Of a stretch of 64,000 bases of DNA, positions 56,162 to 64,000 are shown piece after piece (the first letter of the stretch is position 1; each line of letters starts with the position of its first letter). Below the pieces are notes generated by a model, which searched no databases, was not told the DNA's origin, and saw nothing but the letters and a program-made list of their open reading frames with translations. The position numbers were made by a program, and so were the translations under genes. Location of the stretch: contig NZ_LT906451.1 in NCBI RefSeq assembly GCF_900187355.1, forward strand, positions 1,364,501 through 1,428,500, written 5' to 3'. Source of the DNA: Legionella lansingensis (GTDB lineage: Bacteria > Pseudomonadota > Gammaproteobacteria > Legionellales > Legionellaceae).

Positions 56162-58834
56162 TTACATTAAATTTCGCAATACATATTGCAAAATGCCTCC
56201 GTGACGGTAATAACCTAGTTCATTGTTAGTGTCGATGCGACAAAGGACTTCAATATTTTCCTGAGTACCATCCAAACGTTCAATCAACACAGGCAATTTC
56301 GCGCCAGCCTTTAAGGAGTCATCCACTTCAATACTAATGCGCTCCGTGCCATCCAAGCCTAATGTCATGCGGTTGATGCCTGCTTGAAATTGCAGAGGTA
56401 ATACCCCCATTCCAATTAAATTTGAGCGATGTATCCGCTCAAAGCTTTCTGTGATGACTGCCTTAACACCTAATAAATTCGTTCCTTTGGCAGCCCAGTC
56501 GCGTGAGGAGCCAGTACCATATTCTTTACCAGCGATAACCACTAGATCGGCTCCTTCTTTTTGGTAGAGCATTGCAGCGTCATAAATAGGCATCACCTTA
56601 TCGGAAGGAATATGACGCGTTACTCCGCCTTCAATATCAGGTGTCATTTCATTACGAATGCGAATATTAGCAAACGTTCCTCGCATCATAACTTCATGAT
56701 TCCCACGTCTTGAACCATAGGAGTTAAAATCAGCCTCGCTTACTCCTTTGGATTTTAAATATAATCCGGCAGGCGAATTTGCCTTAATAGAGCCAGCAGG
56801 AGAGATGTGATCTGTCGTAATGGAATCACCTAAAAGTGCTAAAATGTAAGCCTTTTTAATTGATTTAATAGATTCAGGTTTTGCTGCGAGATTTTCAAAA
56901 AAGGGAGGGTGCTGAATATAAGTGGAACTTGCTATCCAATGGTAAGTTGAACCACTGCCCGTTGGAATAGCTTGCCAGTGATCATCACCTTTAAATACCT
57001 CAGCATACTCTTTACGGAACATTGTGCCAGACACCTTTGCTACTTCAGATGCTACTTCCGCATTGCTTGGCCAAATATCTTTTAGAAATACTTCCTTGCC
57101 ATGCTTATCATGACCAATAGGATCTTTACTTAAATCAATGCAAGTCGTTCCACTTAAGGCGAAAGCCACGACAAGTGGAGGCGAAGCGAGCCAGTTAGCG
57201 CGCACTTGTGGATGTACCCTTCCTTCGAAATTACGATTACCGGAAAGCACAGAGCACACCACTAAATCATTATCATTAACACATTCTGCGATGGCATCAG
57301 GTAGAGGGCCAGAATTTCCAATACATGTAGTGCAGCCATAACCCACCAAATTAAAGCCTAATTGGTCTAAATAATCTTGTAACCCGGCACGCTTTAAGTA
57401 GTCAGTGACCACCTTCGAGCCCGGGGCCAGAGAAGATTTAACCCAAGGTTTACGAGTTAATCCTTTTTCAATTGCTTTCTTGGCCACCAAGCCTGCTGCC
57501 ATTAATACACTAGGGTTAGACGTGTTGGTGCAGCTGGTAATCGCAGCAATGACGACATGACCATGTTGCATGGTGAAATCATGGTCTTTGACTGAGAATT
57601 TGGTATTTTTCTCAAGCGTTTTACCAACGTCTCCTAAAAAATTATCAAAAGTTGGCGCTAACGATTGCAAATTCACTTTATCCTGAGGACGTTTCGGGCC
57701 GGCCAGTGAAGGTTCAACAGTTGCTAGGTCTAGATTTAAGACGTCCGTAAAAACGGGATCTTCTGTGTCTTTGTCATACCATAAGCCTTGCGCTTTGCAA
57801 TAGGCTTCAACCAAAGCAATGGTATGGGCATCACGTCCGGTTAATTCCAGATAGCGCAATGTTTCCTTATCGACAGGGAAAAAGCCGCAAGTGGCTCCGT
57901 ATTCAGGGGCCATGTTAGAAATGGTCGCACGATCGGCTAATGGTAGATCAGCAAGTCCTGGACCATAAAATTCAACAAATTTACCTACGACTCCTTTTTT
58001 GCGCAGCATTTGCGTTACGGTTAAGACTAAGTCTGTTGCTGTAATGCCTTCTCTAAGTTTTCCGGTAAATTTAAATCCTATGACTTCAGGAATTAACATC
58101 GAAACGGGTTGACCTAGCATGGCTGCTTCAGCCTCAATGCCTCCAACGCCCCAACCCAATACACCTAGGCCATTAATCATAGTGGTGTGTGAATCTGTGC
58201 CTACAAGTGTATCTGGATAAGCATAATGGACTCCTTCATCCTCGCTTGACCAGACTGTCTTGCCTAAATACTCCAAATTTACCTGATGGCAGATTCCTGT
58301 ACCTGGAGGCACTACTTGGAAATTAGCAAAGGCTTTTTGTCCCCAACGCAAAAACTCATAACGTTCTTTATTTCGTTGAATCTCAATAGCCGTATTAATT
58401 TCAAGAGCATCACGAGTGGCAAATTTATCGACCATAACAGAGTGATCAATGACTAAGTCTACACGCGAAAGAGGAGAGATTTTCTCAGGATTACCACCCA
58501 ATTTGGCGAGAGCGTCACGCATGGCTGCTAAATCAACTACCGCTGGTACACCCGTAAAATCCTGCATTAATACTCTTGCCGGACGATAAGCAATTTCATG
58601 TTGCGATGTTCTTGTTTTTAACCAATCGGCAAGTGCTTTAATATCATTGGTGTGAACTGTGGTGCCGTCTTCAAAACGTAACAAATTTTCAAACAACACC
58701 TTCAGAGAGTAGGGTAAGTGATTGATCTCGGGAAAATGTTTTTTCTCAGCTTCCTTTAGACTAAAGTAGTGATATGTTTTCCCATCGACAGATAATTGAG
58801 ATGCAGTTGAGAGACTGTCTTTACCCACTTTCAT
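56162..58834 (-). CDS. acnA: Aconitate hydratase A
   Basis: An 890-residue 4Fe-4S aconitase of the AcnA/IRP1 branch, isomerising citrate and isocitrate. Cluster cysteines are in [14 protein letters not shown] and [14 protein letters not shown]. The C-terminal swivel domain has [19 protein letters not shown] at 58834 has GGAG six bases upstream; a TTG seven codons earlier is the alternative. L. pneumophila has an abundant aconitase of about this size. It is monocistronic. Confidence 0.96.
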   Translation of the reverse strand: MKVGKDSLSTASQLSVDGKTYHYFSLKEAEKKHFPEINHLPYSLKVLFENLLRFEDGTTVHTNDIKALADWLKTRTSQHEIAYRPARVLMQDFTGVPAVVDLAAMRDALAKLGGNPEKISPLSRVDLVIDHSVMVDKFATRDALEINTAIEIQRNKERYEFLRWGQKAFANFQVVPPGTGICHQVNLEYLGKTVWSSEDEGVHYAYPDTLVGTDSHTTMINGLGVLGWGVGGIEAEAAMLGQPVSMLIPEVIGFKFTGKLREGITATDLVLTVTQMLRKKGVVGKFVEFYGPGLADLPLADRATISNMAPEYGATCGFFPVDKETLRYLELTGRDAHTIALVEAYCKAQGLWYDKDTEDPVFTDVLNLDLATVEPSLAGPKRPQDKVNLQSLAPTFDNFLGDVGKTLEKNTKFSVKDHDFTMQHGHVVIAAITSCTNTSNPSVLMAAGLVAKKAIEKGLTRKPWVKSSLAPGSKVVTDYLKRAGLQDYLDQLGFNLVGYGCTTCIGNSGPLPDAIAECVNDNDLVVCSVLSGNRNFEGRVHPQVRANWLASPPLVVAFALSGTTCIDLSKDPIGHDKHGKEVFLKDIWPSNAEVASEVAKVSGTMFRKEYAEVFKGDDHWQAIPTGSGSTYHWIASSTYIQHPPFFENLAAKPESIKSIKKAYILALLGDSITTDHISPAGSIKANSPAGLYLKSKGVSEADFNSYGSRRGNHEVMMRGTFANIRIRNEMTPDIEGGVTRHIPSDKVMPIYDAAMLYQKEGADLVVIAGKEYGTGSSRDWAAKGTNLLGVKAVITESFERIHRSNLIGMGVLPLQFQAGINRMTLGLDGTERISIEVDDSLKAGAKLPVLIERLDGTQENIEVLCRIDTNNELGYYRHGGILQYVLRNLM

Positions 58835-58919
58835 ATACGACTCCGTTGAGTTCAAAAACGCTAATCATAGCTGAAATGTAGCAATTTTTCATGGGTAATT
58901 TAGAAGTAGAATTTTAATG

Positions 58920-59234
58920 TTAGATACAGCGCTTTGCACAGCGGATTACCACACCATTCCAGTTGATTAGACAACTTCGTTGACATCGATAGCCGTGACG
59001 ATAGTAATAGGAACGCCAGCCAGTCCAATAAGCTCCACGATGATATCGCCAGGGTGCGTAATAGTAACGATATGGGTAATAACGATCATAATGATAATGA
59101 TATGGATAATACCGATCATAGACATAGTATTTTTTTGCCTGTGCTGTGGTTGCGAAAGCCATAGCTAAAAAAAGAAGAGCAGAGACAACAATGATAGGAA
59201 GCAGTCTAAGCTTTTTAACAGAACAACTATTCAT
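58920..59234 (-). CDS. Small Tyr/His-rich secreted protein
   Basis: A 104-residue protein with a signal peptide (LLPIIVVSALLFLAMAFATT, cut near AQA) and a mature part dominated by Tyr, His and Arg (DRYYPYHYHYDRYYPYRYYY), then Cys-containing CQRSCLINWNGVVIRCAKRC. The four Cys could form two disulfides. Similar YxxxYYP-type secreted proteins are common in Legionella, without known function. Confidence 0.65.
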   Translation of the reverse strand: MNSCSVKKLRLLPIIVVSALLFLAMAFATTAQAKKYYVYDRYYPYHYHYDRYYPYRYYYAPWRYHRGAYWTGWRSYYYRHGYRCQRSCLINWNGVVIRCAKRCI

Positions 59235-59318
59235 ATCTTTGGCCTTAACCTCAGAGTCATTCTAAAAGTATAGCCAATTGTTCAATATTTGAACAATAAT
59301 GATGTTTTTGCAGAGGCT

Positions 59319-59366
59319 AGGGTCTGTTGACATTTGCAGCCGTGAAAGCAATTGTCAACAGACCCT
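59319..59366. repeat. Palindrome with GGGTCTGTTGACA ends
   Basis: AGGGTCTGTTGACATTTGC and its inverse GCAATTGTCAACAGACCCT are 19-base arms with one mismatch around a ten-base loop. The ends look like transposon terminal inverted repeats without a transposase. The right end overlaps the stop codon of the gene at 59365-59808. A shorter relative is at 36837-36874 and a single arm piece at 7290-7301. Confidence 0.75.
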
Positions 59367-59808
59367 AAGGAAGGTTTAAAAATTTTGCTTTTATTTCTGA
59401 CCTTGTCATCCGTTCTGCTCGCTTCCTAAAAGCAGCTTGCAATTCCAGAAAGAAAAGACCAGGACTTTCTTCCTTTGTTTGTTCTTTTTCTAATTCTAAA
59501 GGTTGCTCTGTATTTCCCGTTTTGCTGAGAGGGGTCAGCAAGTTTAAGGTGCTCGTTCTTTGTTGATAGTTATGGATAAGTGTTTTCACAGCAGAGGCGA
59601 AATGAGGATTATCCTCAAAAGAGATAACAGCAGAAGCAGACAGTTGTCCAATTAAGTCTAAATCTGAATGGCGTTCAGGAAAATTGCGTATTTCATCGAG
59701 GATGAGAAGTAACTTGGAGTAAATTTGCTGATGGTTCTTATCTTTAGATTTCGTGTAAGTTTTAACTAGTACTTCAAATAGGTAGCGACATTCCTTGCTG
59801 AGTGACAT
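59365..59808 (-). CDS. Hypothetical protein
   Basis: A 147-residue cytoplasmic, mostly helical and charged protein of unknown family (MSLSKECRYLFEVLVKTYTK at the start). The last codons, LNLP and then TAG, run into a palindromic repeat that supplies the stop, so the original C-terminus may have been longer. No motif recognised. Confidence 0.5.
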   Translation of the reverse strand: MSLSKECRYLFEVLVKTYTKSKDKNHQQIYSKLLLILDEIRNFPERHSDLDLIGQLSASAVISFEDNPHFASAVKTLIHNYQQRTSTLNLLTPLSKTGNTEQPLELEKEQTKEESPGLFFLELQAAFRKRAERMTRSEIKAKFLNLP

Positions 59809-60117
59809 TGTTCATTCCCTCCATGACCTTGATTCATTAAACATCAATCGGAGTTAAAGTGCAACAAGTAGATCATAATTAAATAAACTAATTTTGATTT
59901 TATTTTGATTTCAGAGGCTTAGTATCACAAAAAAATTTCTCTAAATCTGAAGATCTACTCACTATCTACTAGCTTTGCTTTCTGAGCATGGGTATCATGA
60001 GGTGTTGTGAAATTTAAAAATATGTTTTTTTAAGAGAAAAAGAGAGACTCTGGTTTGAGCAACCTGTTTAGAGGGCTATAATTACATTGTTTAAATAAGG
60101 AAATATAGGAGAAAGTC
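59809..60117. other. Non-coding stretch before the Thr-rich membrane protein
   Basis: No gene recognised in these 309 AT-rich bases. Only the promoter at 60055-60082 stands out. Confidence 0.5.
60055..60082 (+). promoter_or_regulatory. Probable promoter of the Thr-rich membrane protein
   Basis: TTGAGC at 60055-60060 and consensus TATAAT at 60077-60082, spacer 16 bp, giving a leader of about 28 bases that ends in AGGAGAAAGTC before the ATG at 60118. Confidence 0.6.
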
Positions 60118-60456
60118 ATGGCTGATCGAAATGATAGTAGTGTCGGTATCGTAGCTATTATTGTGATAATAATTCTAGCCGGTATCGCGCTATGGTACTT
60201 CTTTGGAGCTCCTCGCTCAACAACCACTACAGTAGACACGACTGTAGAAACACCTGTAACTACACCAACACCACCAAGTACGATTACTCCCTCCGATGAT
60301 AAGGGTGCGTCCAGTACAACAACACCTAGTACTACCCCGGGTACTCCAGGTACAACTGATACCACTACGGGTACTCAAGGTACGACAGGCACTACCGATA
60401 CCACAAATACCGGAACAGGTACTACTAACACTAACACGGGTACCACTAATCCTTAA
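60118..60456 (+). CDS. Membrane-anchored Thr/Pro-rich low-complexity protein
   Basis: A 112-residue protein. Residues about 9-30 form one transmembrane helix (VGIVAIIVIIILAGIALWYF), and the rest is almost entirely Thr, Pro, Gly, Ser and Asp (TPSTTPGTPGTTDTTTGTQG), a mucin-like periplasmic or cytoplasmic tail. Good promoter, ribosome site and terminator show it is a real single-gene unit. The repeat-rich DNA may vary in length between strains. Function unknown. Confidence 0.65.
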   Translation: MADRNDSSVGIVAIIVIIILAGIALWYFFGAPRSTTTTVDTTVETPVTTPTPPSTITPSDDKGASSTTTPSTTPGTPGTTDTTTGTQGTTGTTDTTNTGTGTTNTNTGTTNP

Positions 60457-60466
60457 TCAAAGGTAT

Positions 60467-60508
60467 ATAAAAGTTAGCTCAGATGATTCTGAGCTAACTT
60501 TTATTTGA
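60467..60508 (+). terminator. Long Rho-independent terminator
   Basis: AAAAGTTAGCTCAGA and TCTGAGCTAACTTTT form a perfect 15-bp stem around TGAT, followed by ATTT. It lies 12 bp after the Thr-rich gene and could work on both strands. Confidence 0.8.
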
Positions 60509-60592
60509 TTGCCAGGAATAAGCATTGTCAGAAAATGATGAAATGACCGATCCATAATTATTTTTTGCTTAAAAGAAATTAGAGATAGTTTT

Positions 60593-61717
60593 ATGCACAG
60601 AAATAGGAATGCTGCCAGAGAGCTGGTTTTTAGGCTTCTGGATTTGGCCGGTATTACAGTTAATGGAAGTGCGCTTTGGGATATACAGATCCATAATGAT
60701 CAATTCTACGCGCGAGTCCTACGAGATGCTGATTTAGGTTTGGGGGAATCCTACATAGAAGGTTGGTGGGATTGTCAGCGTATAGATCTTTTAATTGAGC
60801 GTATCGTCAAAGCAAATATCGAAAGTAAGTTAAAACGCAATCCGCAGCTTGCTTTCAAATTGTTGCTGTCTAAGGTATTTAATTTTCAAACCAAAAGGCG
60901 AGCCCTACAAGTGGGTAGGCATCATTATGATCTTGGGAATGATTTATTTAAGGCGATGTTGGATCGCAATATGAATTACACTTGTGCGTATTGGAAGAAC
61001 GCAGATACTTTGGATGAGGCACAGGTTGCTAAGTTAGAGCTGACATGTAAAAAATTACTCTTATCACCAGGATTGCGTTTGCTGGATATTGGTTGCGGGT
61101 GGGGCGCATTAGCAAAACATGCTGCAGAAAATTATGGTGTCTATGTGGTTGGTATTACAATTTCCAAGCAACAATACGAGTTTGCCAAAGAACAGTGCAA
61201 AAAATTGCCCATTGAAATTCGCTTTCAGGACTATCGCGATGTAACAGAAAAATTTGACCGCATTTGTTCTTTAGGGATGTTTGAGCATGTTGGCTATTTA
61301 AATTACCGCGAATATATGCAAATCATCAATCGCTGTTTAAATGATGATGGTCTATTTTTGTTACATACTATCGGAGGCAATGAAAGTACAACGCACGCTA
61401 TGCCTTGGATTACAAAATATATTTTTCCAAACAGTATGATCCCCTCTATCGCCCAAATAGGTACGGCTACGGAGAAATTATTAATCATGGAAGATTGGCA
61501 AAATTTAGGGATGGATTATTATAAAACACTAATGGTATGGCATCATAATTTTAATAGTCAATGGAATCAGTTAAAAACGACTTACGATGACAAATTTTTT
61601 AGGATGTGGAACTATTATTTGTTGAGTTCCGCCGCGGGCTTTAACACGCGAATGTTGCAACTTTGGCAAATTGTTTTTTCCAAAGGGCTTAAATTTAGAT
61701 ATGATGCGGCAAGGTGA
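60593..61717 (+). CDS. cfa: Cyclopropane-fatty-acyl-phospholipid synthase
   Basis: A 374-residue enzyme adding a methylene from SAM to unsaturated lipid chains in the membrane. It contains HHYDLGNDLFKAMLD, MNYTCAYWKNADTLDEAQ, motif I LDIGCGWGALAKHAAE and the family motif CSLGMFEHVGYLNYREY. Length compares well with E. coli Cfa (382). Cyclopropane lipids are prominent in Legionella. The next gene follows after 21 bp. Confidence 0.94.
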   Translation: MHRNRNAARELVFRLLDLAGITVNGSALWDIQIHNDQFYARVLRDADLGLGESYIEGWWDCQRIDLLIERIVKANIESKLKRNPQLAFKLLLSKVFNFQTKRRALQVGRHHYDLGNDLFKAMLDRNMNYTCAYWKNADTLDEAQVAKLELTCKKLLLSPGLRLLDIGCGWGALAKHAAENYGVYVVGITISKQQYEFAKEQCKKLPIEIRFQDYRDVTEKFDRICSLGMFEHVGYLNYREYMQIINRCLNDDGLFLLHTIGGNESTTHAMPWITKYIFPNSMIPSIAQIGTATEKLLIMEDWQNLGMDYYKTLMVWHHNFNSQWNQLKTTYDDKFFRMWNYYLLSSAAGFNTRMLQLWQIVFSKGLKFRYDAAR

Positions 61718-61738
61718 TTCAGCTTCTTTGGTTTCATT

Positions 61739-62935
61739 ATGACCATCATTAATCAAACTTCTCTTGCTAAATTGCGAAAGGACACTCCTGGATGCCAGAC
61801 TGTATTGCATTTTAATAATGCAGGAGCAGCATTGCCTCCGAGACAAGTGGTTGATGTAATCAAAAAGCATCTTGATTTGGAGGCGAGTATTGGCGGCTAT
61901 GAAGCTGCCGACCTGGTTTTACCCGATATTGAAACGTTTTATCAAGCTGCAGCAAGACTTATTAGTTGTGACCCGCAAGAGATCGCTTTTACGGAAAATG
62001 CCACTCGTGCCTGGGAGATGGCCTTCTATAGTTTGAAATTTAAGCCAGGGGATCGAATCCTGACCTCGGTCAGCGAATATGCGAGCAATTATCTGGCTTT
62101 TTTACACAAAGCAAAGCAGACTGGGATTATTATCGATGTAATCAATGATGATGCTGAGGGTCAACTAGATATTGAGGATTTAAAACAAAAGTTAAATGAG
62201 AATGTTAAATTAATTGCCATCACGCATGTTCCTACTCAGGGTGGTTTGGTTAATCCTGCAGTGGCGGTGGGAAAAATTGCTAATGATTATAACATTCCAT
62301 ATCTCTTAGACACTACGCAATCGGTTGGGCAACTCCCAATTGACGTCAATGAAATTGGCTGTGACTTCTTGTGCGCTACAGGAAGAAAGTATTTGCGTGG
62401 GCCTCGTGGGACAGGTTTTTTGTATGCAAAAAAAGCAATGATGGACCAATGTGATCCTCCTTTTGTTGATCTCCATGCAGCCACTTGGGTAGCAGATGAA
62501 GAATATGTTTTAAGAGCAGATGCACGACGTTTTGAAACTTGGGAACAAAACATCGCAGCAAAACTTGGTCTTCGTGCGGCAATTAATTATGCTCTGAACA
62601 TTGGCATCTCAACGATTTGGCATCGCATTCAGTTTTTAGCTGAAAAATTACGAGAACAGTTGGCACAAATTCCACATCTAGAGTTACAGGATTTAGGTAG
62701 ACAAAAATGCGGCATCGTCACATTTTGTAGTGAAAGGAAATCAGTCACGGAAATAAGAGAGCACTTAAGCCGTAAAAAGATTAATGTCTCTATATCATTG
62801 CAAGAATATGCTAGGTTGGATATGGCTAAACGCAACCTGCCTGCTTTATTACGAGCCTCTGTCCATTACTATAATTCAGAAGAAGAAGTTGACGTTTTTT
62901 GCAGAGAGGTTGCATCCGTGTTAAGCAGGAAATGA
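61739..62935 (+). CDS. Class V aminotransferase, cysteine desulfurase-like
   Basis: A 398-residue PLP enzyme of aspartate aminotransferase fold type I. The PLP Asp/Gln is seen in LLDTTQSVGQLPID and the Schiff-base Lys in ATGRKYLRGPRGTGFLY. The start HFNNAGAALPPRQVVD is typical of the class V branch that includes isopenicillin N epimerase-like and desulfurase-like proteins. The conserved desulfurase Cys near the C-terminus is not obvious, so the substrate is open. It is likely co-transcribed with cfa. Confidence 0.82.
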   Translation: MTIINQTSLAKLRKDTPGCQTVLHFNNAGAALPPRQVVDVIKKHLDLEASIGGYEAADLVLPDIETFYQAAARLISCDPQEIAFTENATRAWEMAFYSLKFKPGDRILTSVSEYASNYLAFLHKAKQTGIIIDVINDDAEGQLDIEDLKQKLNENVKLIAITHVPTQGGLVNPAVAVGKIANDYNIPYLLDTTQSVGQLPIDVNEIGCDFLCATGRKYLRGPRGTGFLYAKKAMMDQCDPPFVDLHAATWVADEEYVLRADARRFETWEQNIAAKLGLRAAINYALNIGISTIWHRIQFLAEKLREQLAQIPHLELQDLGRQKCGIVTFCSERKSVTEIREHLSRKKINVSISLQEYARLDMAKRNLPALLRASVHYYNSEEEVDVFCREVASVLSRK

Positions 62936-62969
62936 TGATAGCAATCTTTGAGGAATGAAAGCTGAGTTA

Positions 62970-63878
62970 CTAGCTTGGCAGTGGATTTTCCATGGGGTCT
63001 ATAAGTGATAAGCCAGCCTCATCCTGAATTAAGTACTTGAGTTTGTTCTCAGGATCACTAGCATCCTTTGCTTTGACAAATAAGAGATGGTCTTGTAAAT
63101 AATGAGAAGTCGTTACATTTTTATTAGCGTCATTTCCTATGTTGTTAGAAAGGTCAGAGTCTGGGGTGTAACGTTGAGTTTTTTCATTTTCCTTAAAGTC
63201 TGAGCTGCCTTCTGTCTTGTCAAGCAATTGAGAGTCTGAAAGGTAATGAGATGTCTTTTCTGACGTACCTTTATTTTGATTGACTTTAGCCGCAAAAAAC
63301 CTAGGCAATATCTTGCCAAAATTGGATTTAGCATCATTAATTGTGATAATCGGCTGTACACGAGTTATATCTTTCGCTCTTACGATGTCTTGAGCCTTGT
63401 AACGATGAACTTGTTTGCTAGTAGGAACGTTTGAATGATCTTCGTAAATTAAATCTTCATTTTTGGAGATAGAATAGTAGAATTCTATCTCAGAAAGCAT
63501 CTCTTCATTGGTGGGTGTATAGTGTCCGCTTTCATTACTAACCAGGATTAACTTTCCATGGTCGAAGAAAAAATGGCCAGCTGACAGTACTTTTTTACCA
63601 TTGCTTAAATAGGAATGATGGCGAATGCTACCACCTAATTCAGCGGCAAAAATCTTACCCTTCAAAGTCCGTACATAAAGATACATTCCATCTGGTTTAT
63701 GCCCGTTTGGAAAGGAGAATACTCCATTGTTGCACGACAACTCACAGCTTAACTCAGCAGCCAGAGGAATTAGATAATCTGAAACCCCATATTTGGTCTG
63801 TAATTCTCTTTGTTCTTTTCGCTCCTGACGGAAATTATCTTTTAATTTTATACCCTTGGAGAAAAAACCTATTAGCAT
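62970..63878 (-). CDS. Hypothetical protein with SGHY motif and C-terminal repeats; candidate effector
   Basis: A 302-residue protein without signal peptide. Residues about 95-140 contain SNESGHYTPTNEEMLSEIEF, a SGHYxPxxE motif I recall from Legionella and toxin-like proteins of unknown function. The C-terminal third has degenerate repeats: THR/VHRYKAQD, TSHYLSDSQLL, TQRYTPDSDLS and TSHYLQDHLLF, about 25-40 residues apart. The ribosome site is weak. No enzymatic motif seen. Export by Dot/Icm is speculative. Confidence 0.55.
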   Translation of the reverse strand: MLIGFFSKGIKLKDNFRQERKEQRELQTKYGVSDYLIPLAAELSCELSCNNGVFSFPNGHKPDGMYLYVRTLKGKIFAAELGGSIRHHSYLSNGKKVLSAGHFFFDHGKLILVSNESGHYTPTNEEMLSEIEFYYSISKNEDLIYEDHSNVPTSKQVHRYKAQDIVRAKDITRVQPIITINDAKSNFGKILPRFFAAKVNQNKGTSEKTSHYLSDSQLLDKTEGSSDFKENEKTQRYTPDSDLSNNIGNDANKNVTTSHYLQDHLLFVKAKDASDPENKLKYLIQDEAGLSLIDPMENPLPS

Positions 63879-64000
63879 ATAAATGTAACTTTTTTAATAT
63901 GTTTGGATGTATTTTATATAAATAGAATTAACAAAATATTAATAGTTAAAAAATTAATCAACAGGCGAATTGCCTCAAATTATCTGTTGCCGAAGGATGA

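Noticed and set aside
60030-60365. A 111-codon Val/Gly-rich minus-strand frame.
   Set aside because: It is the antisense reading of the Thr-rich repeats and has no ribosome site or family.

Overview
The window looks like a chromosomal segment of a Legionella species or a close relative in the Legionellaceae, probably not L. pneumophila itself. The evidence is moderately AT-rich gammaproteobacterial housekeeping genes interspersed with eukaryotic-like proteins: a SET-domain protein, tandem F-box-like paralogs, a CX5R phosphatase resembling the effector SidP, and a Ulp-like cysteine protease candidate. A block of SidP-like phosphatase, uracil-DNA-glycosylase-like protein, ubiG and a small ProQ/FinO protein matches, from memory, the sidP to rocC neighbourhood of L. 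pneumophila. No rRNA, tRNA, CRISPR array, prophage or intact transposase was seen.

Layout. 1-2749: gatCAB on the minus strand, with gatB cut by the window edge. 2915-6392: a fused anthranilate synthase and a ClC chloride/proton antiporter. 6442-8275: a Qnr-like pentapeptide protein and a quinone oxidoreductase. 8390-12848: a tightly overlapping ugpAEC-like ABC transporter operon with a DUF1189 protein and an alpha/beta hydrolase, but no binding protein. 12940-15432: fadE. 15609-26421: an accessory stretch with the SET protein, an MFS/LysR pair, an APH-like kinase, the Ulp-like candidate, a decayed membrane gene, minDE without minC, a small secreted protein, the F-box-like pair and a 48-residue Cys-rich lipoprotein. 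26422-30665: a TetR regulator and guaBA-tadA. 30782-35058: an unknown gene and map-glnD. 35304-39083: a Spy-like protein and rpsB-tsf-pyrH-frr with a conserved rpsB leader. 39136-44995: an arginine succinyltransferase (ast) operon with an M20 peptidase and a spermidine-synthase-like gene. 45060-50132: the SidP-like gene through the ProQ/FinO gene and a candidate divergent small RNA. 50131-58834: L,D-transpeptidase-like gene, putA, an amino acid permease and aconitase. 58920-63878: small unknown proteins, cfa, a class V aminotransferase and an unknown protein with repeats.

The central genes serve tRNA amidation, purine and tryptophan synthesis, translation, nitrogen sensing and amino acid catabolism (arginine and proline into the TCA cycle). 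That suits an organism living on amino acids. The accessory genes look aimed at a eukaryotic host: chromatin (SET), ubiquitin or ubiquitin-like conjugation (F-box, Ulp-like) and phosphoinositides (CX5R phosphatase). Short palindromic repeats, including three copies of an 84-93 bp element with inverted termini, sit between genes throughout.

All functions come from reading motifs and gene order by eye. No database search was possible, so family assignments of effector-like proteins are hypotheses. Several genes were given an internal ATG or GTG start where it had a better ribosome binding site or a family-typical N-terminus.
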